A DNA stretch of 64,000 nt from Croceicoccus gelatinilyticus. Lineage in GTDB: Bacteria > Pseudomonadota > Alphaproteobacteria > Sphingomonadales > Sphingomonadaceae. The DNA lies in assembly GCF_018398395.1 (NCBI RefSeq), contig NZ_JAHCBF010000009.1, positions 1-64,000 on the forward strand. The letters run 5' to 3'. Positions 25,387 through 33,893 of the stretch are shown piece after piece; position 1 is the stretch's first letter, and each line of letters opens with the position of its first letter. The position numbers and the translations under genes are program-made. Below the pieces are notes generated by a model. That model saw only the letters and a list, made by a program, of their open reading frames with translations. It was not told the origin of the DNA and made no database searches.

Positions 25387-26295
25387 CTACGGCGCCGCCT
25401 TGCGGCGCAGCCATGCCGTGAGTTCGTCGTTCCAATCGGTGTCGCGTGATGACGGTTTGCGGACATGTACCGTGCGTCCATCGCAAGCATAGGCGGACAG
25501 GCCACGCGACGCAGCCAGCTCGCCGCCAGCGTCGTGATCGACGAAGAGATGAAGCTCGGTCACGCTCTCGGGCACACTGACGAGGCCGAAGCGCTCATTC
25601 CCGAGGGTCGCCCAGACGGGGACACCGGTGAGAGCATAAGCCGACATTGCGCTTTCAATGCCTTCAGCAAGGCCGAGCTTGCCAGAGGCCGGAGCGAAGA
25701 GGCGGACAGCAGATTCACCGAGCGCGCCAAGCGCGCGTTTCGGCTTGTCGAAAGCGGCCTTGGTATTGCCCGAAAGGAACGTGCGATGGACGGCGACCGG
25801 CCCCTCGTCGAGGCTGACTGCCGCGATCAGGGCGGGCAAAAAGCGGGTCCGTCCTTTTGGACCAAGCGGCGTTCGTGGATGGAAGCGGAGCGCTGGAGAT
25901 GCGGCGAGGATGCCGCGGCTCTCAAGATATTCCTTTGCCGGACTGGCACGCAGTGGCTGTGCATCGCGCCAGATCCTCAGCGCTGCCGCCGAGGGTTTGC
26001 GGGTGCTGGTCGGTTCGGGGCCGTTGGTGGTCGCAGAAGCTGAAAAAAGCGCCGGTGCCTCGAATCCTTCACGCGCCAATGCAGACAACACGCTCTGCTG
26101 ATCGCATCCCGCAAAGCAATGGAAGAGGATGGCCTGTCGGCCGAGCGACACACCGAGTGACGGCGTGCGATCATCATGCGCAGGGCAGCAGGCCATGCCC
26201 TTGGTGCCGGACCACTTGCCGCCCCGGCTTTCGCAGATCTTGCGGGCGGTGTCCTCAAGCGAGGTACGTGACAGGGTTGAATTCGAAACGGGCAT
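25387..26295 (-). CDS. Toprim-domain, primase-like protein, 302 aa
   Basis: N-terminal zinc ribbon of the CHC2 type: ACCPAHDDRTPSLGVSLG and LFHCFAGCDQQSVLSAL. The C-terminal Toprim domain has GLAEGIESAMSAY (acidic Glu) and ELHLFVDHDAGGELAASRG (Asp-x-Asp). The whole matches the DUF7146/toprim proteins of integrative elements. It may prime strand synthesis after single-strand transfer. First gene of the minus-strand set with the strawberry-notch gene; its start is in the divergent region that contains an SOS box. Confidence 0.85.
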   Translation of the reverse strand: MPVSNSTLSRTSLEDTARKICESRGGKWSGTKGMACCPAHDDRTPSLGVSLGRQAILFHCFAGCDQQSVLSALAREGFEAPALFSASATTNGPEPTSTRKPSAAALRIWRDAQPLRASPAKEYLESRGILAASPALRFHPRTPLGPKGRTRFLPALIAAVSLDEGPVAVHRTFLSGNTKAAFDKPKRALGALGESAVRLFAPASGKLGLAEGIESAMSAYALTGVPVWATLGNERFGLVSVPESVTELHLFVDHDAGGELAASRGLSAYACDGRTVHVRKPSSRDTDWNDELTAWLRRKAAP

Positions 26296-26384
26296 ACCGG
26301 CTCCATCGCCTCACAATTGCCCCTCCAACCGACCCTCTCTCCTCTCGGATAAGCACGCAAAAAAGCGTTTTCCTACACCTATTT

Positions 26385-26399
26385 GTTCTATTTATGTTC
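26385..26399. promoter_or_regulatory. LexA (SOS) box, alphaproteobacterial type
   Basis: GTTCTATTTATGTTC matches the alphaproteobacterial consensus GTTC-N7-GTTC exactly. It sits in the 138-bp divergent region between the toprim gene and the lytic transglycosylase gene, 35 bp before the latter's ATG. Confidence 0.7.
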
Positions 26400-26433
26400 T
26401 CTTGCAGATCGAGGCAAGGTGAAAGGTTATGCG

Positions 26434-27036
26434 ATGCGAATGTATCTGGTGGCCTGCGGTTGTCGTGCGCTAGCGATTGCGATAGCGATAGCGATTTCGG
26501 GGTCTGCGCGGGCGCGGGAGTTTCAAGTCTTCGACCATGACCTCAGCAAAGTTGAGGTTACAACCGACAAAGGTCTTGGCTTTAACCCGACTGCAATCGA
26601 CTTGGCCAAACCAGAAGGCGGCAAGGCTTATATCGATAGAAGCTTCAAGGAAGCTTTGTACGAGCCACTCATCCGGCAAGCTGAAGCGCGATACCAATTA
26701 CCGCCTCGACTGCTTCAGGCCCTGATTTGGCAGGAATCGCGGTTCAACCCGATGGCGATCAGTCCGGCTGGCGCCGCTGGTCTCGCTCAACTGATGCCGG
26801 GAACGGCAAGAGAACTCGGTGTCAGCAATCGCCACGATCCGGCTCAGAACATCGACGGTGGCGCGCGGTATCTGAAGCAGATGCTAGAGCGCTTTGGTGC
26901 GATCCATCTCGCGCTGGCCGCCTACAACGCTGGACCCGGCGCCGTGTCGCGAGCCGGCGGGATACCGAAAAATCGGGAAACGCCTGGATATGTGAAGAGC
27001 GTTATCGACCGATGGATGGCATACAGCTCGATATGA
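26434..27036 (+). CDS. Lytic transglycosylase (VirB1/SLT type), exported, 200 aa
   Basis: Signal peptide AIAIAIAISGSARA. Catalytic SLT domain with ALIWQESRFNPMAIS (catalytic Glu in ES), AAGLAQLMPGTARELG and ALAAYNAGPGAVSRAGG. Such enzymes open the cell wall for conjugation machinery. Here it is followed only by a short DUF5818-like gene and then the integrase, so the rest of the transfer region is either lost or outside the window. ATG at 26434 with GGTGAAAGG upstream; earlier starts at 26383 are unlikely. Confidence 0.9.
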   Translation: MRMYLVACGCRALAIAIAIAISGSARAREFQVFDHDLSKVEVTTDKGLGFNPTAIDLAKPEGGKAYIDRSFKEALYEPLIRQAEARYQLPPRLLQALIWQESRFNPMAISPAGAAGLAQLMPGTARELGVSNRHDPAQNIDGGARYLKQMLERFGAIHLALAAYNAGPGAVSRAGGIPKNRETPGYVKSVIDRWMAYSSI

Positions 27037-27236
27037 CTACGAATCGGAAAAGGATCAGCGGACGGCTCGAGCATCTTCCTCGGGGAGCTGCAATTGTAAC
27101 CGATGCCGGTGATCACTGGGTTCTTGAAGACTATGAACCCTCAAACGATGACTTCGGATTTGAAGTTACCGCAGAGGGTATTGTCGTCGGGTTCGACCGG
27201 CTTCGCGTCGAATGGCTTGGTCAGGTGTCCGCTTAG
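27033..27236 (+). CDS. DUF5818-like small protein, 67 aa
   Basis: Starts at an ATG overlapping the transglycosylase stop (ATGA). Compact beta-rich sequence ISGRLEHLPRGAAIVTDAGD, WVLEDYEP, GFEVTAEGIVVGFDRLRVEW resembles DUF5818 proteins that often follow lytic transglycosylases in sphingomonad islands. Function unknown. Confidence 0.6.
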   Translation: MTTNRKRISGRLEHLPRGAAIVTDAGDHWVLEDYEPSNDDFGFEVTAEGIVVGFDRLRVEWLGQVSA

Positions 27237-27243
27237 GAGCAGG

Positions 27244-28497
27244 TCAAGCGGCCCTCAAGACCGCAATGTTTTGCGGCTTGCCGCCGATGGAGTCGAGGAA
27301 GTCTGCCCAATCCTGCAACATTGCACGCCGAGGAGCGAGATATTCGGCAGCATTGTATGCTCCGCGAACTTCGTTTTCTTCGCTGTGTGCCAATTGCAGT
27401 TCGACCCAGTCTTCATGATATCGACGGATCCACATCGGGGGATCGCCGACCTCGACAAGCTGCTCATTCGCCCAGGTGCTCGCCAGACCCCTGAAGCCGT
27501 GAACAGTTTGCCGCCCGTGGTAACCGAGCCGATAGAGGCCATAGATCATCGTATTCTCTGAGAGCGGCATCTTGGGCTTCTGGCCTGGAAAGACGTATTT
27601 ACCTTCGGACTTGCTGATCAAATCCTGAGCAAGAGAAGCGGCTTGTCGCGACAGTGGCACGATATGCTCGCGGCCCATTTTCATCCGGTCAGCGCCAATG
27701 CGCCATACTGGTGAAGGTCCACCCATATCTTCGAACTCGTGCTTCTTGGCGAATCGAAGCTCCTTCGTCCGCACCCATGTAAGAAGAGCGAAATTCAATG
27801 CTGCCCGGGTAATCTCGGAGCGTCTCTCACCCTCTTCTTGATATTGCCCGATCTTAATCATCAGCTCGGGTAGCTGCGCGAGAGGTAGCTTCGCCATATG
27901 CTTGACCCGAGGCCGTGGCTTCAGTGCCCCGCGAAGATGCGCAGTAGGGTCGGAATCACAAAGGCCGCTGGCAATAGCGAACTGGAACACCTGTCCAATA
28001 CATTGCTTTGCCCGCCGACTGATGTCGAGCGCGCCGCGCTCTTCGATTTTCCGAATGACCTTTAGCACTTCTGGTGGAGTGATCTCATGCATCATGAGCT
28101 CGCCCAAGTCAGGAAACACATCCTGGTCCATGCGTGACCAGACACGCTTCGCATGCGCGGGATCGAGACTACTTGCTCTGTTCTGATGCCACATGGTGGC
28201 GATCGCCCTGAAGGTCTTGGCCTCTTCGAAGTCCCGACCCGGTTTGTGGACCATCGGGTCCCTGCCCTCAGCCAGCACACCTTTGGCAACTTTCTTGAGT
28301 TCTCTTGCTGCCGCTATTCCTACTTCGGGATAGGCGCCGAAAGAAAGCAGCTTCTCCTTACCGTGGTAACGGTATTTCAGCCGCCAGAGCTTCGAGCCGT
28401 TCTTTTGAACAAGGAGGAATAGACCCTCCCCATCCGCAAGCTTGTATGGGCGCTCTGCCGCCTTCGCTTTTTTGATCTGAATCTCACTCAAGGCCAT
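27244..28497 (-). CDS. int: P4-type tyrosine integrase of the island, 417 aa
   Basis: Arm-binding N-terminus MALSEIQIKKAKAAERPYKL and EGLFLLVQKNGSKLWRLKYR (DUF4102). Core-binding domain in the middle; catalytic motifs LTWVRTKELRFAKK (Arg) and HGFRGLASTWANEQ (H-x-x-R variant), with the Tyr in GAYNAAEY near the end. It is encoded beside the 3' end of tRNA-Met and points away from it. This is the standard position for an integrase using the tRNA as its attachment site. The tRNA is kept complete. It is distinct from the two recombinases at 8.5-10.9 kb. Confidence 0.9.
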   Translation of the reverse strand: MALSEIQIKKAKAAERPYKLADGEGLFLLVQKNGSKLWRLKYRYHGKEKLLSFGAYPEVGIAAARELKKVAKGVLAEGRDPMVHKPGRDFEEAKTFRAIATMWHQNRASSLDPAHAKRVWSRMDQDVFPDLGELMMHEITPPEVLKVIRKIEERGALDISRRAKQCIGQVFQFAIASGLCDSDPTAHLRGALKPRPRVKHMAKLPLAQLPELMIKIGQYQEEGERRSEITRAALNFALLTWVRTKELRFAKKHEFEDMGGPSPVWRIGADRMKMGREHIVPLSRQAASLAQDLISKSEGKYVFPGQKPKMPLSENTMIYGLYRLGYHGRQTVHGFRGLASTWANEQLVEVGDPPMWIRRYHEDWVELQLAHSEENEVRGAYNAAEYLAPRRAMLQDWADFLDSIGGKPQNIAVLRAA

Positions 28498-28566
28498 TGG
28501 GGGTATCGCTCCTTTTCGCTACCCCCGGAAAATACCCCCAAAATACCCCCACACCAAATCCGGCTT

Positions 28567-28596
28567 CAAGCGAATGCAAGCGCACGCAAGCGGACG
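28567..28596. repeat. Three tandem 10-bp repeats near tRNA-Met (candidate arm sites)
   Basis: CAAGCGAATG, CAAGCGCACG and CAAGCGGACG follow one another exactly with a 10-bp period; a fourth match CAAGCGAACC lies at 28650-28659. They lie between int and the tRNA, where integrase arm-type sites occur. Confidence 0.5.
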
Positions 28597-28675
28597 CGAA
28601 TCGCTCACATCATTCTGTTTTAATTGAATTTTGCGGATGCATGCGGCCCCAAGCGAACCCATGCGGATTCGAGAA

Positions 28676-28752
28676 TGGTAGCGGAGGAGGGACTTGAACC
28701 CCCGACACGCGGATTATGATTCCGCTGCTCTAACCAGCTGAGCTACTCCGCC
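28676..28752 (-). tRNA. tRNA-Met (elongator, anticodon CAT)
   Basis: Full cloverleaf on the minus strand: acceptor GGCGGAG pairing CTCCGCT (one G-U), D arm AGCTCAGCTGG, anticodon loop ATCATAA with CAT, T loop GGTTCAAGTCC, and encoded CCA (28676-28678). Its 3' end faces the island integrase, so it is the likely attachment site; I see no second copy of its 3' end inside the window. Confidence 0.95.
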
Positions 28753-28882
28753 CCGTAAGGCATCGAGCGCGCCTTGGCGCTCGGCAGGCGCGCCTCTTAG
28801 GCGCAGGTTTTGAAGGCGTCAACACCCCTTGTTTTATGCCTTGCGCGGGAACCGCCCGATAGCCAGATAGTCACCCCTAGAC

Positions 28883-31800
28883 ATGGCTGATCTTTCCAGA
28901 ATTATCGCCGCGGAAAAACCGCTGGTGCTGTCTTCGCTTGCCCGCGGTGCCTTGCCGCTGGTCATGGCCGATCTTGCGCGGGCAGCGGCCCACGGCAAGG
29001 CCCCTGCCCGCGCCGTCTTCATCGCGCCGGACGAGCAAGCGATGACCGCGATTGCCGACGCTGCACCGTTCTTTGCGCCCGACCTCGAAGTGATCGAGTT
29101 TCCGGCCTGGGACTGCCTGCCCTACGACCGCGCCAGCCCTGCCCTGTCGGTCAGCGCCCGGCGGCTGGCCGCGCTTCAGGCCTTGCAGCGCAAGGGCCGC
29201 GGGCCGCAGCTTCTGGTCACCACGATCAACGCCCTGTTGCAGCGCGTGCTGACCCCGTTCCGTATCCGCGAAGCGACGCGGATGCTCGAACCCGGTGTCG
29301 AAATCGGGCACGAAGGCCTGATCGCGCTGCTTCAGCGTCAGGGATACTCGCGCTCCGACACGGCCATCGATTCGGGCGAGTTCGCGGTGCGCGGCTCTAT
29401 CTTCGACATCGTGCCGGCGGGCCTCAAGTACGCCAACGACAAGGGCGAGCAGGTTCAGGCAGGCCTGCGTCTCGATTTCTTCGGCGACGAGCTGGAATCG
29501 ATGCGCCTCTACGATCCCAACACCCAGCGCACGACCGGCGTTGTCGAGCAGCACCTGCTTCTGCCCGCAAGCGAGGCGCTGCTGGACGAGGAATCGATCA
29601 AGCGGTTCCGCAGCCGCTATCGCGAGCGTTGGGGCGCGACGGCGACGGGCGATCCGCTCTATCAGGCGGTTAGCGACGGCCGCCGCCTTGCGGGGATGGA
29701 ACACTGGCTGCCGCTGTTCGAGGAGAAGCTCAGCACGCTGTTCGATCACCTCGGCAAGGACGACGTCACCGTCATCGACGGCAGCACCTTGCGCGCGGCG
29801 GACCAGCGGCTGGATGAGATCGTCGACTACCACCGCGCTCGCACCGAAAGCGCACGCACCAGCCCCGGCGCCTATCGCCCGCTGGCGGCAGAGGCGCTTT
29901 ATCTCACGCGTGAGGAATTCGAGCAGCAGCTGGAAAGCTGGCCCGTCCACCGCACCTCGATCTTTGCAGAGCCCGAGGCCGAGCGCACCGTCGATTTCGG
30001 CTTCACCTCCGCCCGCGATTTCACACCCGAACGCACGCGCGGCGACAATGTCTATGAAGTCGCCGCCAAGCATCTCGAGGCTCAGGCAAAGGCAGGCCGC
30101 AGGGCGATCCTCGCCTGTTATTCCGAAGGCGCGCGCAAGCGTATCGTCAGCCAGCTTGGCGAAGCAGGCAAAGTCGTGCCCGTAACGGCGGACAGCTGGC
30201 AGGAGGCACTCGGCCTCGCGGCAAAGAAGAAGCCGGTCGCAGTCGTTCTGCCGCTCGAATCGGGGTTCGCAAACGACGATCTGGAACTGATTACCGAGCG
30301 CGACTTCCTTGGCGACAGGCTGGTCCGCCGCAAGAAGCGCAAGAAGGACGCCGACGCCTTCATGGCAGAGCTTCAGGCTCTGCAACCCGGCGACCACATC
30401 GTTCACATCGATCACGGCGTGGGCCGTTATCTCGGCCTCGAATCGATCCCCGTCGGCAAGAGCCCTCATGATTGCGTCGCGCTGGAATATCACGGCGGCG
30501 ACAAGCTTTACGTCCCGGTCGAGAACCTCGACGTCCTCTCCCGCTATGGCAGCGGCGAGGAAACGGTGCCGCTCGACCGGCTGGGCGGCGAGGCATGGCA
30601 GAAGCGCAAGTCGCGGCTGAAAGAACGCATCCGCGAGATCGCGCACGAATTGCTCGCCACGGCGGCCAAGCGCGCGTTGCAGAAAGCGCCGATCATCGAA
30701 GCCGATCCGCAAAGCTACGATCCCTTTGTCGACCGTTTTCCTTGGAACGAAACCGACGACCAGGAACGCGCGATCGAGGATGTCATGGGCGATCTTGCCG
30801 ACGGCAAGGCGATGGACCGGCTGGTTTGCGGCGACGTCGGGTTCGGCAAGACCGAGGTGGCCCTGCGCGCCGCATTCGTCGCGGCGATGAGCGGGCGTCA
30901 AGTCGTGATGATCGCGCCAACGACGCTGCTCGCGCGTCAGCATTATGCCAACTTCCTCGAACGCTTCGGCGGCTTCCCGCTCAACATCGGTCGCCTCTCG
31001 CGGCTCGTGCCCGCAAAGGAAGCCACCGACACGCGCGAAGGGCTTGAGAACGGCACGATCGACATCGTCGTCGGCACCCACGCGATCCTTTCGAAGAGCG
31101 TTAAATTCAAGCGCCTCGGCCTCGTCATCGTGGACGAGGAGCAGCGCTTTGGCGTCAATCACAAGGAAAAACTCAAGGCCCTGCGCGCCAATGTCCACGT
31201 CCTGACGCTGACCGCGACGCCAATCCCGCGCACCTTGCAGATGGCGATGTCAGGCCTGCGCGAACTTTCGGTCATCCAGACCCCGCCGGTCGACCGCCTT
31301 GCCGTCCGCACCTATGTCATGGAGTGGGACGACATGGTGATCCGCGAGGCATTGCTGCGCGAACATCATCGCGGCGGGCAGAGCTTCATTGTCGTGCCGC
31401 GCATCGCCGACATGGCGCAGATCGAGGACTGGCTGCGCGAGACGGTGCCCGAGGTGAAATACGTCTCCGCCCACGGCCAGATGTCGCCGGGCGAAGTGGA
31501 AGAGCGGATGAGCGCATTCTACGAGAAGAAGTACGATGTCCTGCTCTCGACCACGATCGTCGAATCCGGCCTCGATATCCCCAGCGCGAACACGATCATA
31601 ATCCACCGCGCCGACCGCTTCGGCCTTGCCCAACTCTACCAGCTGCGCGGGCGCGTCGGGCGTTCGAAGCTGCGCGCCTATGCCTATCTGACGACGGCGG
31701 CGGACAACCAGCTTTCCGAAGTCGCGGAAAAGCGGCTCAAGGTGCTCGGCGATCTCGATACCTTGGGCGCGGGCTTCCAGCTTGCCAGCCACGATCTTGA

Positions 31801-32419
31801 TATTCGCGGCGCGGGCAATCTGCTCGGCGACGAGCAGTCGGGCCATATCCGCGAAGTCGGGTTCGAACTTTACCAGTCGATGCTGGAAGACGCGATTATC
31901 GCGGCCAAGGCGGGCGAGATGGGCCTTGAGGAAGACCGCAGCGGCCTGAGCCCGCAGATCACCGTCGATGCGCCGATCATGATCCCCGAGGACTATGTCC
32001 CCGACCTCGCCGTGCGCATGGCGCTCTATCGCCGACTGAACGAGGCGAAGGACAAGGACGAGATCGAGGCGCTGGCCGCCGAGATGATCGACCGATTCGG
32101 CCCCTTGCCCGATCCGACCGAGAACCTCGTCAAGCTTATCGAGATCAAGCAGCAGGCCTGCGAGGCGAACATCGCCAAGATCGACCTTGGCGCGCGCGGT
32201 GCGCTCGTCACGTTCTACAAGGACGAGTTCCCCGATCCGGTCGGCCTCATCGCCTATGTCGAGCGTCTGAAGGGCACTGCGCGCCTGCGGCCCGACAACA
32301 AGCTGGTGATCGAACGGAACTGGGGCGATCCCAAGTCGCGCCTCAATGGCCTGTTCCAACTGACCAAGGGCCTGTCCGGCATCGTACGCCGCTCCTCCAA
32401 GGCGAAGGAACCGGCCTGA
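28883..32419 (+). CDS. mfd: Transcription-repair coupling factor, 1178 aa
   Basis: Usual full-length Mfd. N-terminal UvrB-homology region; RNA-polymerase-binding CarD-like domain ([20 protein letters not shown]); SF2 translocase with [16 protein letters not shown] (Walker A), [14 protein letters not shown] (DEEQ box), [12 protein letters not shown], and the RecG-like TRG motif after QLRGRVGRS. It removes RNA polymerase stalled at DNA damage and recruits UvrA. ATG at 28883 follows the tRNA region; first core gene to the right of the island. Active-site residues all present. Confidence 0.98.
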   Translation: MADLSRIIAAEKPLVLSSLARGALPLVMADLARAAAHGKAPARAVFIAPDEQAMTAIADAAPFFAPDLEVIEFPAWDCLPYDRASPALSVSARRLAALQALQRKGRGPQLLVTTINALLQRVLTPFRIREATRMLEPGVEIGHEGLIALLQRQGYSRSDTAIDSGEFAVRGSIFDIVPAGLKYANDKGEQVQAGLRLDFFGDELESMRLYDPNTQRTTGVVEQHLLLPASEALLDEESIKRFRSRYRERWGATATGDPLYQAVSDGRRLAGMEHWLPLFEEKLSTLFDHLGKDDVTVIDGSTLRAADQRLDEIVDYHRARTESARTSPGAYRPLAAEALYLTREEFEQQLESWPVHRTSIFAEPEAERTVDFGFTSARDFTPERTRGDNVYEVAAKHLEAQAKAGRRAILACYSEGARKRIVSQLGEAGKVVPVTADSWQEALGLAAKKKPVAVVLPLESGFANDDLELITERDFLGDRLVRRKKRKKDADAFMAELQALQPGDHIVHIDHGVGRYLGLESIPVGKSPHDCVALEYHGGDKLYVPVENLDVLSRYGSGEETVPLDRLGGEAWQKRKSRLKERIREIAHELLATAAKRALQKAPIIEADPQSYDPFVDRFPWNETDDQERAIEDVMGDLADGKAMDRLVCGDVGFGKTEVALRAAFVAAMSGRQVVMIAPTTLLARQHYANFLERFGGFPLNIGRLSRLVPAKEATDTREGLENGTIDIVVGTHAILSKSVKFKRLGLVIVDEEQRFGVNHKEKLKALRANVHVLTLTATPIPRTLQMAMSGLRELSVIQTPPVDRLAVRTYVMEWDDMVIREALLREHHRGGQSFIVVPRIADMAQIEDWLRETVPEVKYVSAHGQMSPGEVEERMSAFYEKKYDVLLSTTIVESGLDIPSANTIIIHRADRFGLAQLYQLRGRVGRSKLRAYAYLTTAADNQLSEVAEKRLKVLGDLDTLGAGFQLASHDLDIRGAGNLLGDEQSGHIREVGFELYQSMLEDAIIAAKAGEMGLEEDRSGLSPQITVDAPIMIPEDYVPDLAVRMALYRRLNEAKDKDEIEALAAEMIDRFGPLPDPTENLVKLIEIKQQACEANIAKIDLGARGALVTFYKDEFPDPVGLIAYVERLKGTARLRPDNKLVIERNWGDPKSRLNGLFQLTKGLSGIVRRSSKAKEPA

Positions 32420-32496
32420 GGCGTTGCCCAGAATCGTTGCATTGGAGGGGGCCGGCCCATAGTCGTGGTGCCAAGCCTTTGACGGGGGAGTCGCAA

Positions 32497-33279
32497 GTGG
32501 CGAAGTACGAGAAGCTGGCGTTGTCCGCATCGCCGACCGAAAAGGCGCAGAGTGCGGCGAAAAGCCTGCGCAACTGGTTCGACTTCGTCAGCATGGACGA
32601 AGCCGACGCGGTCGTCGTGCTGGGCGGCGATGGCTACATGCTCCAGACGCTTCACCAGATGATCGACGATGGGCGTATCCTGCCTGCCTATGGCATGAAC
32701 CTCGGCACTGTCGGCTTCCTGATGAACAAGCGTGAGGCAAGTCGCTTGCCGATCCTTGACCGCGTGAACCGCGCGCGGTCTTTCGACGTGTCGCCGCTCG
32801 CGATGACGGCGGTGACCCAGTCGGGTGAAACGCACCGGATCTGCGCGATCAACGAAGTCTCCCTGCTGCGTGAAACGCGCCAGACCGCAAAGCTTGAGAT
32901 CAAGGTCGGCAAGAAAGTCCGCATTCCCGAGCTGATGTGTGATGGCGTTCTGGTGGCGACGCCGGCCGGTTCAACGGCTTACAATTTCAGCGCGAACGGC
33001 CCGATCCTGCCGCTGGGCTGCGGCCTGCTGGCCCTGACCCCGATTTCAGCCTTCCGTCCGCGGCGCTGGCGCGGTGCAATCCTGCCGGACCATCTTCCGA
33101 TCGAGATTCGTATTCTGGAATGGGAAAAGCGTCCCGTCTCCGCCGTTGCGGACCAACGCGAAATCCGCGACGTCGCCAGCATTCACGTCGAGGTCGCGCA
33201 TGAGCGTGATCTGACGCTTCTTTTCGACCGCGGGCACAGCCTGGACGAGCGGATCGTGGGCGAACAGTTCGCGGTTTGA
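32497..33279 (+). CDS. nadK: NAD kinase, 260 aa
   Basis: Has the NAD-kinase GGDG motif (VVLGGDGYMLQTLHQM), the NE(D) motif AINEVSLLRETRQTAKL and the GSTAYN-type TPAGSTAYNFSANGP loop. Makes NADP from NAD and ATP. The GTG at 32497 has GGGGGAG at good spacing; the open frame to 32437 lies in the short gap after mfd. Size is normal for alphaproteobacteria. Confidence 0.95.
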   Translation: MAKYEKLALSASPTEKAQSAAKSLRNWFDFVSMDEADAVVVLGGDGYMLQTLHQMIDDGRILPAYGMNLGTVGFLMNKREASRLPILDRVNRARSFDVSPLAMTAVTQSGETHRICAINEVSLLRETRQTAKLEIKVGKKVRIPELMCDGVLVATPAGSTAYNFSANGPILPLGCGLLALTPISAFRPRRWRGAILPDHLPIEIRILEWEKRPVSAVADQREIRDVASIHVEVAHERDLTLLFDRGHSLDERIVGEQFAV

Positions 33280-33379
33280 AAAAAGGTGAAATTTGCTGCC
33301 TGAACGGGGTTGCCAAACTCTTTTGCGCCCCATATAGGCGCACCCCTGCCCAGCAAGCAGCGCCCTTTTAAAGGGCTGC

Positions 33380-33454
33380 TCCCCGATAGCTCAGCGGTAG
33401 AGTAGGTGACTGTTAATCACTTGGTCGTTGGTTCGAATCCAACTCGGGGAGCCA
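33380..33454 (+). tRNA. tRNA-Asn (anticodon GTT)
   Basis: Acceptor TCCCCGA / TCGGGGA, D arm AGCTCAGCGGTAGAG, anticodon loop CTGTTAA (GTT), T arm TTGGTTCGAATCCAA, discriminator G and encoded CCA (33452-33454). Confidence 0.97.
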
Positions 33455-33644
33455 TTTTCTTCTTCATCGCCAGAAGCAGCAGGCTGTAAAGTCCGTCTTG
33501 CCATGCTTTGGCCGCATTGCTGCGGTCAGCGGCATCTTACGTCCGACAAGCCGCGCGCTTCTCCGGATACACCCGCCACCTCAATACGTTGATTAGTCAA
33601 AGACCGGCGAAAGTCGCCAGTTATCAACGAATTGGAGAACCACC

Positions 33645-33815
33645 ATGGGTGAACTTACAGAGAAGGTTAAGGGCAACGTCAACGAAGCCATCGGCAACGT
33701 GAAGCAGGAAAGCAACAACCCTGAAACGCGGGCCGAAGGTCGCGAGCAGGAAGCCAAGGGCGAAGCTCAGCAGTTCAAGGGTGAAGTCGAAGGTAAGCTC
33801 GGCAACGATATCTGA
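33645..33815 (+). CDS. CsbD-family stress protein, 56 aa
   Basis: Short hydrophilic protein MGELTEKVKGNVNEAIGNVK then QESNNPETRAEGREQEAKGE with a KG-x3-EA-type repeat, as in CsbD proteins. A GGAG site precedes the ATG. In other alphaproteobacteria these are under the general stress sigma factor EcfG; a partial match GGATA-N17-CGTT lies upstream (CGTT ending near 33590), but it is too weak to call. Terminator directly after. Confidence 0.85.
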   Translation: MGELTEKVKGNVNEAIGNVKQESNNPETRAEGREQEAKGEAQQFKGEVEGKLGNDI

Positions 33816-33834
33816 TCGCTTGCTGCGAAACATG

Positions 33835-33873
33835 AAAAAGGCCCCGGAAGGTTCGATCTCCCGGGGCCTTTTT
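33835..33873. terminator. Bidirectional terminator between csbD-like and ppx
   Basis: GGCCCCGG / CCGGGGCC stem (33840-33847 and 33861-33868) with T5 on the plus side and A5 on the left, giving a T run on both strands. Serves both converging genes. Confidence 0.9.
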
Positions 33874-33893
33874 CGTGCGTGCGTGCCGACAGG

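Noticed and set aside
1-28675. Second copy of the tRNA-Met 3' end as left attachment site
   Set aside because: I did not find one inside the window; it may lie further left.
28877-31198. Long open frame antisense to mfd
   Set aside because: Mirror of the real gene caused by GC-rich codon use; no ribosome site or family, and mfd is unmistakable.
33560-33595. EcfG-type stress promoter before the CsbD-like gene
   Set aside because: The -35 reads GGATA instead of GGAAC; too weak to list as a feature.
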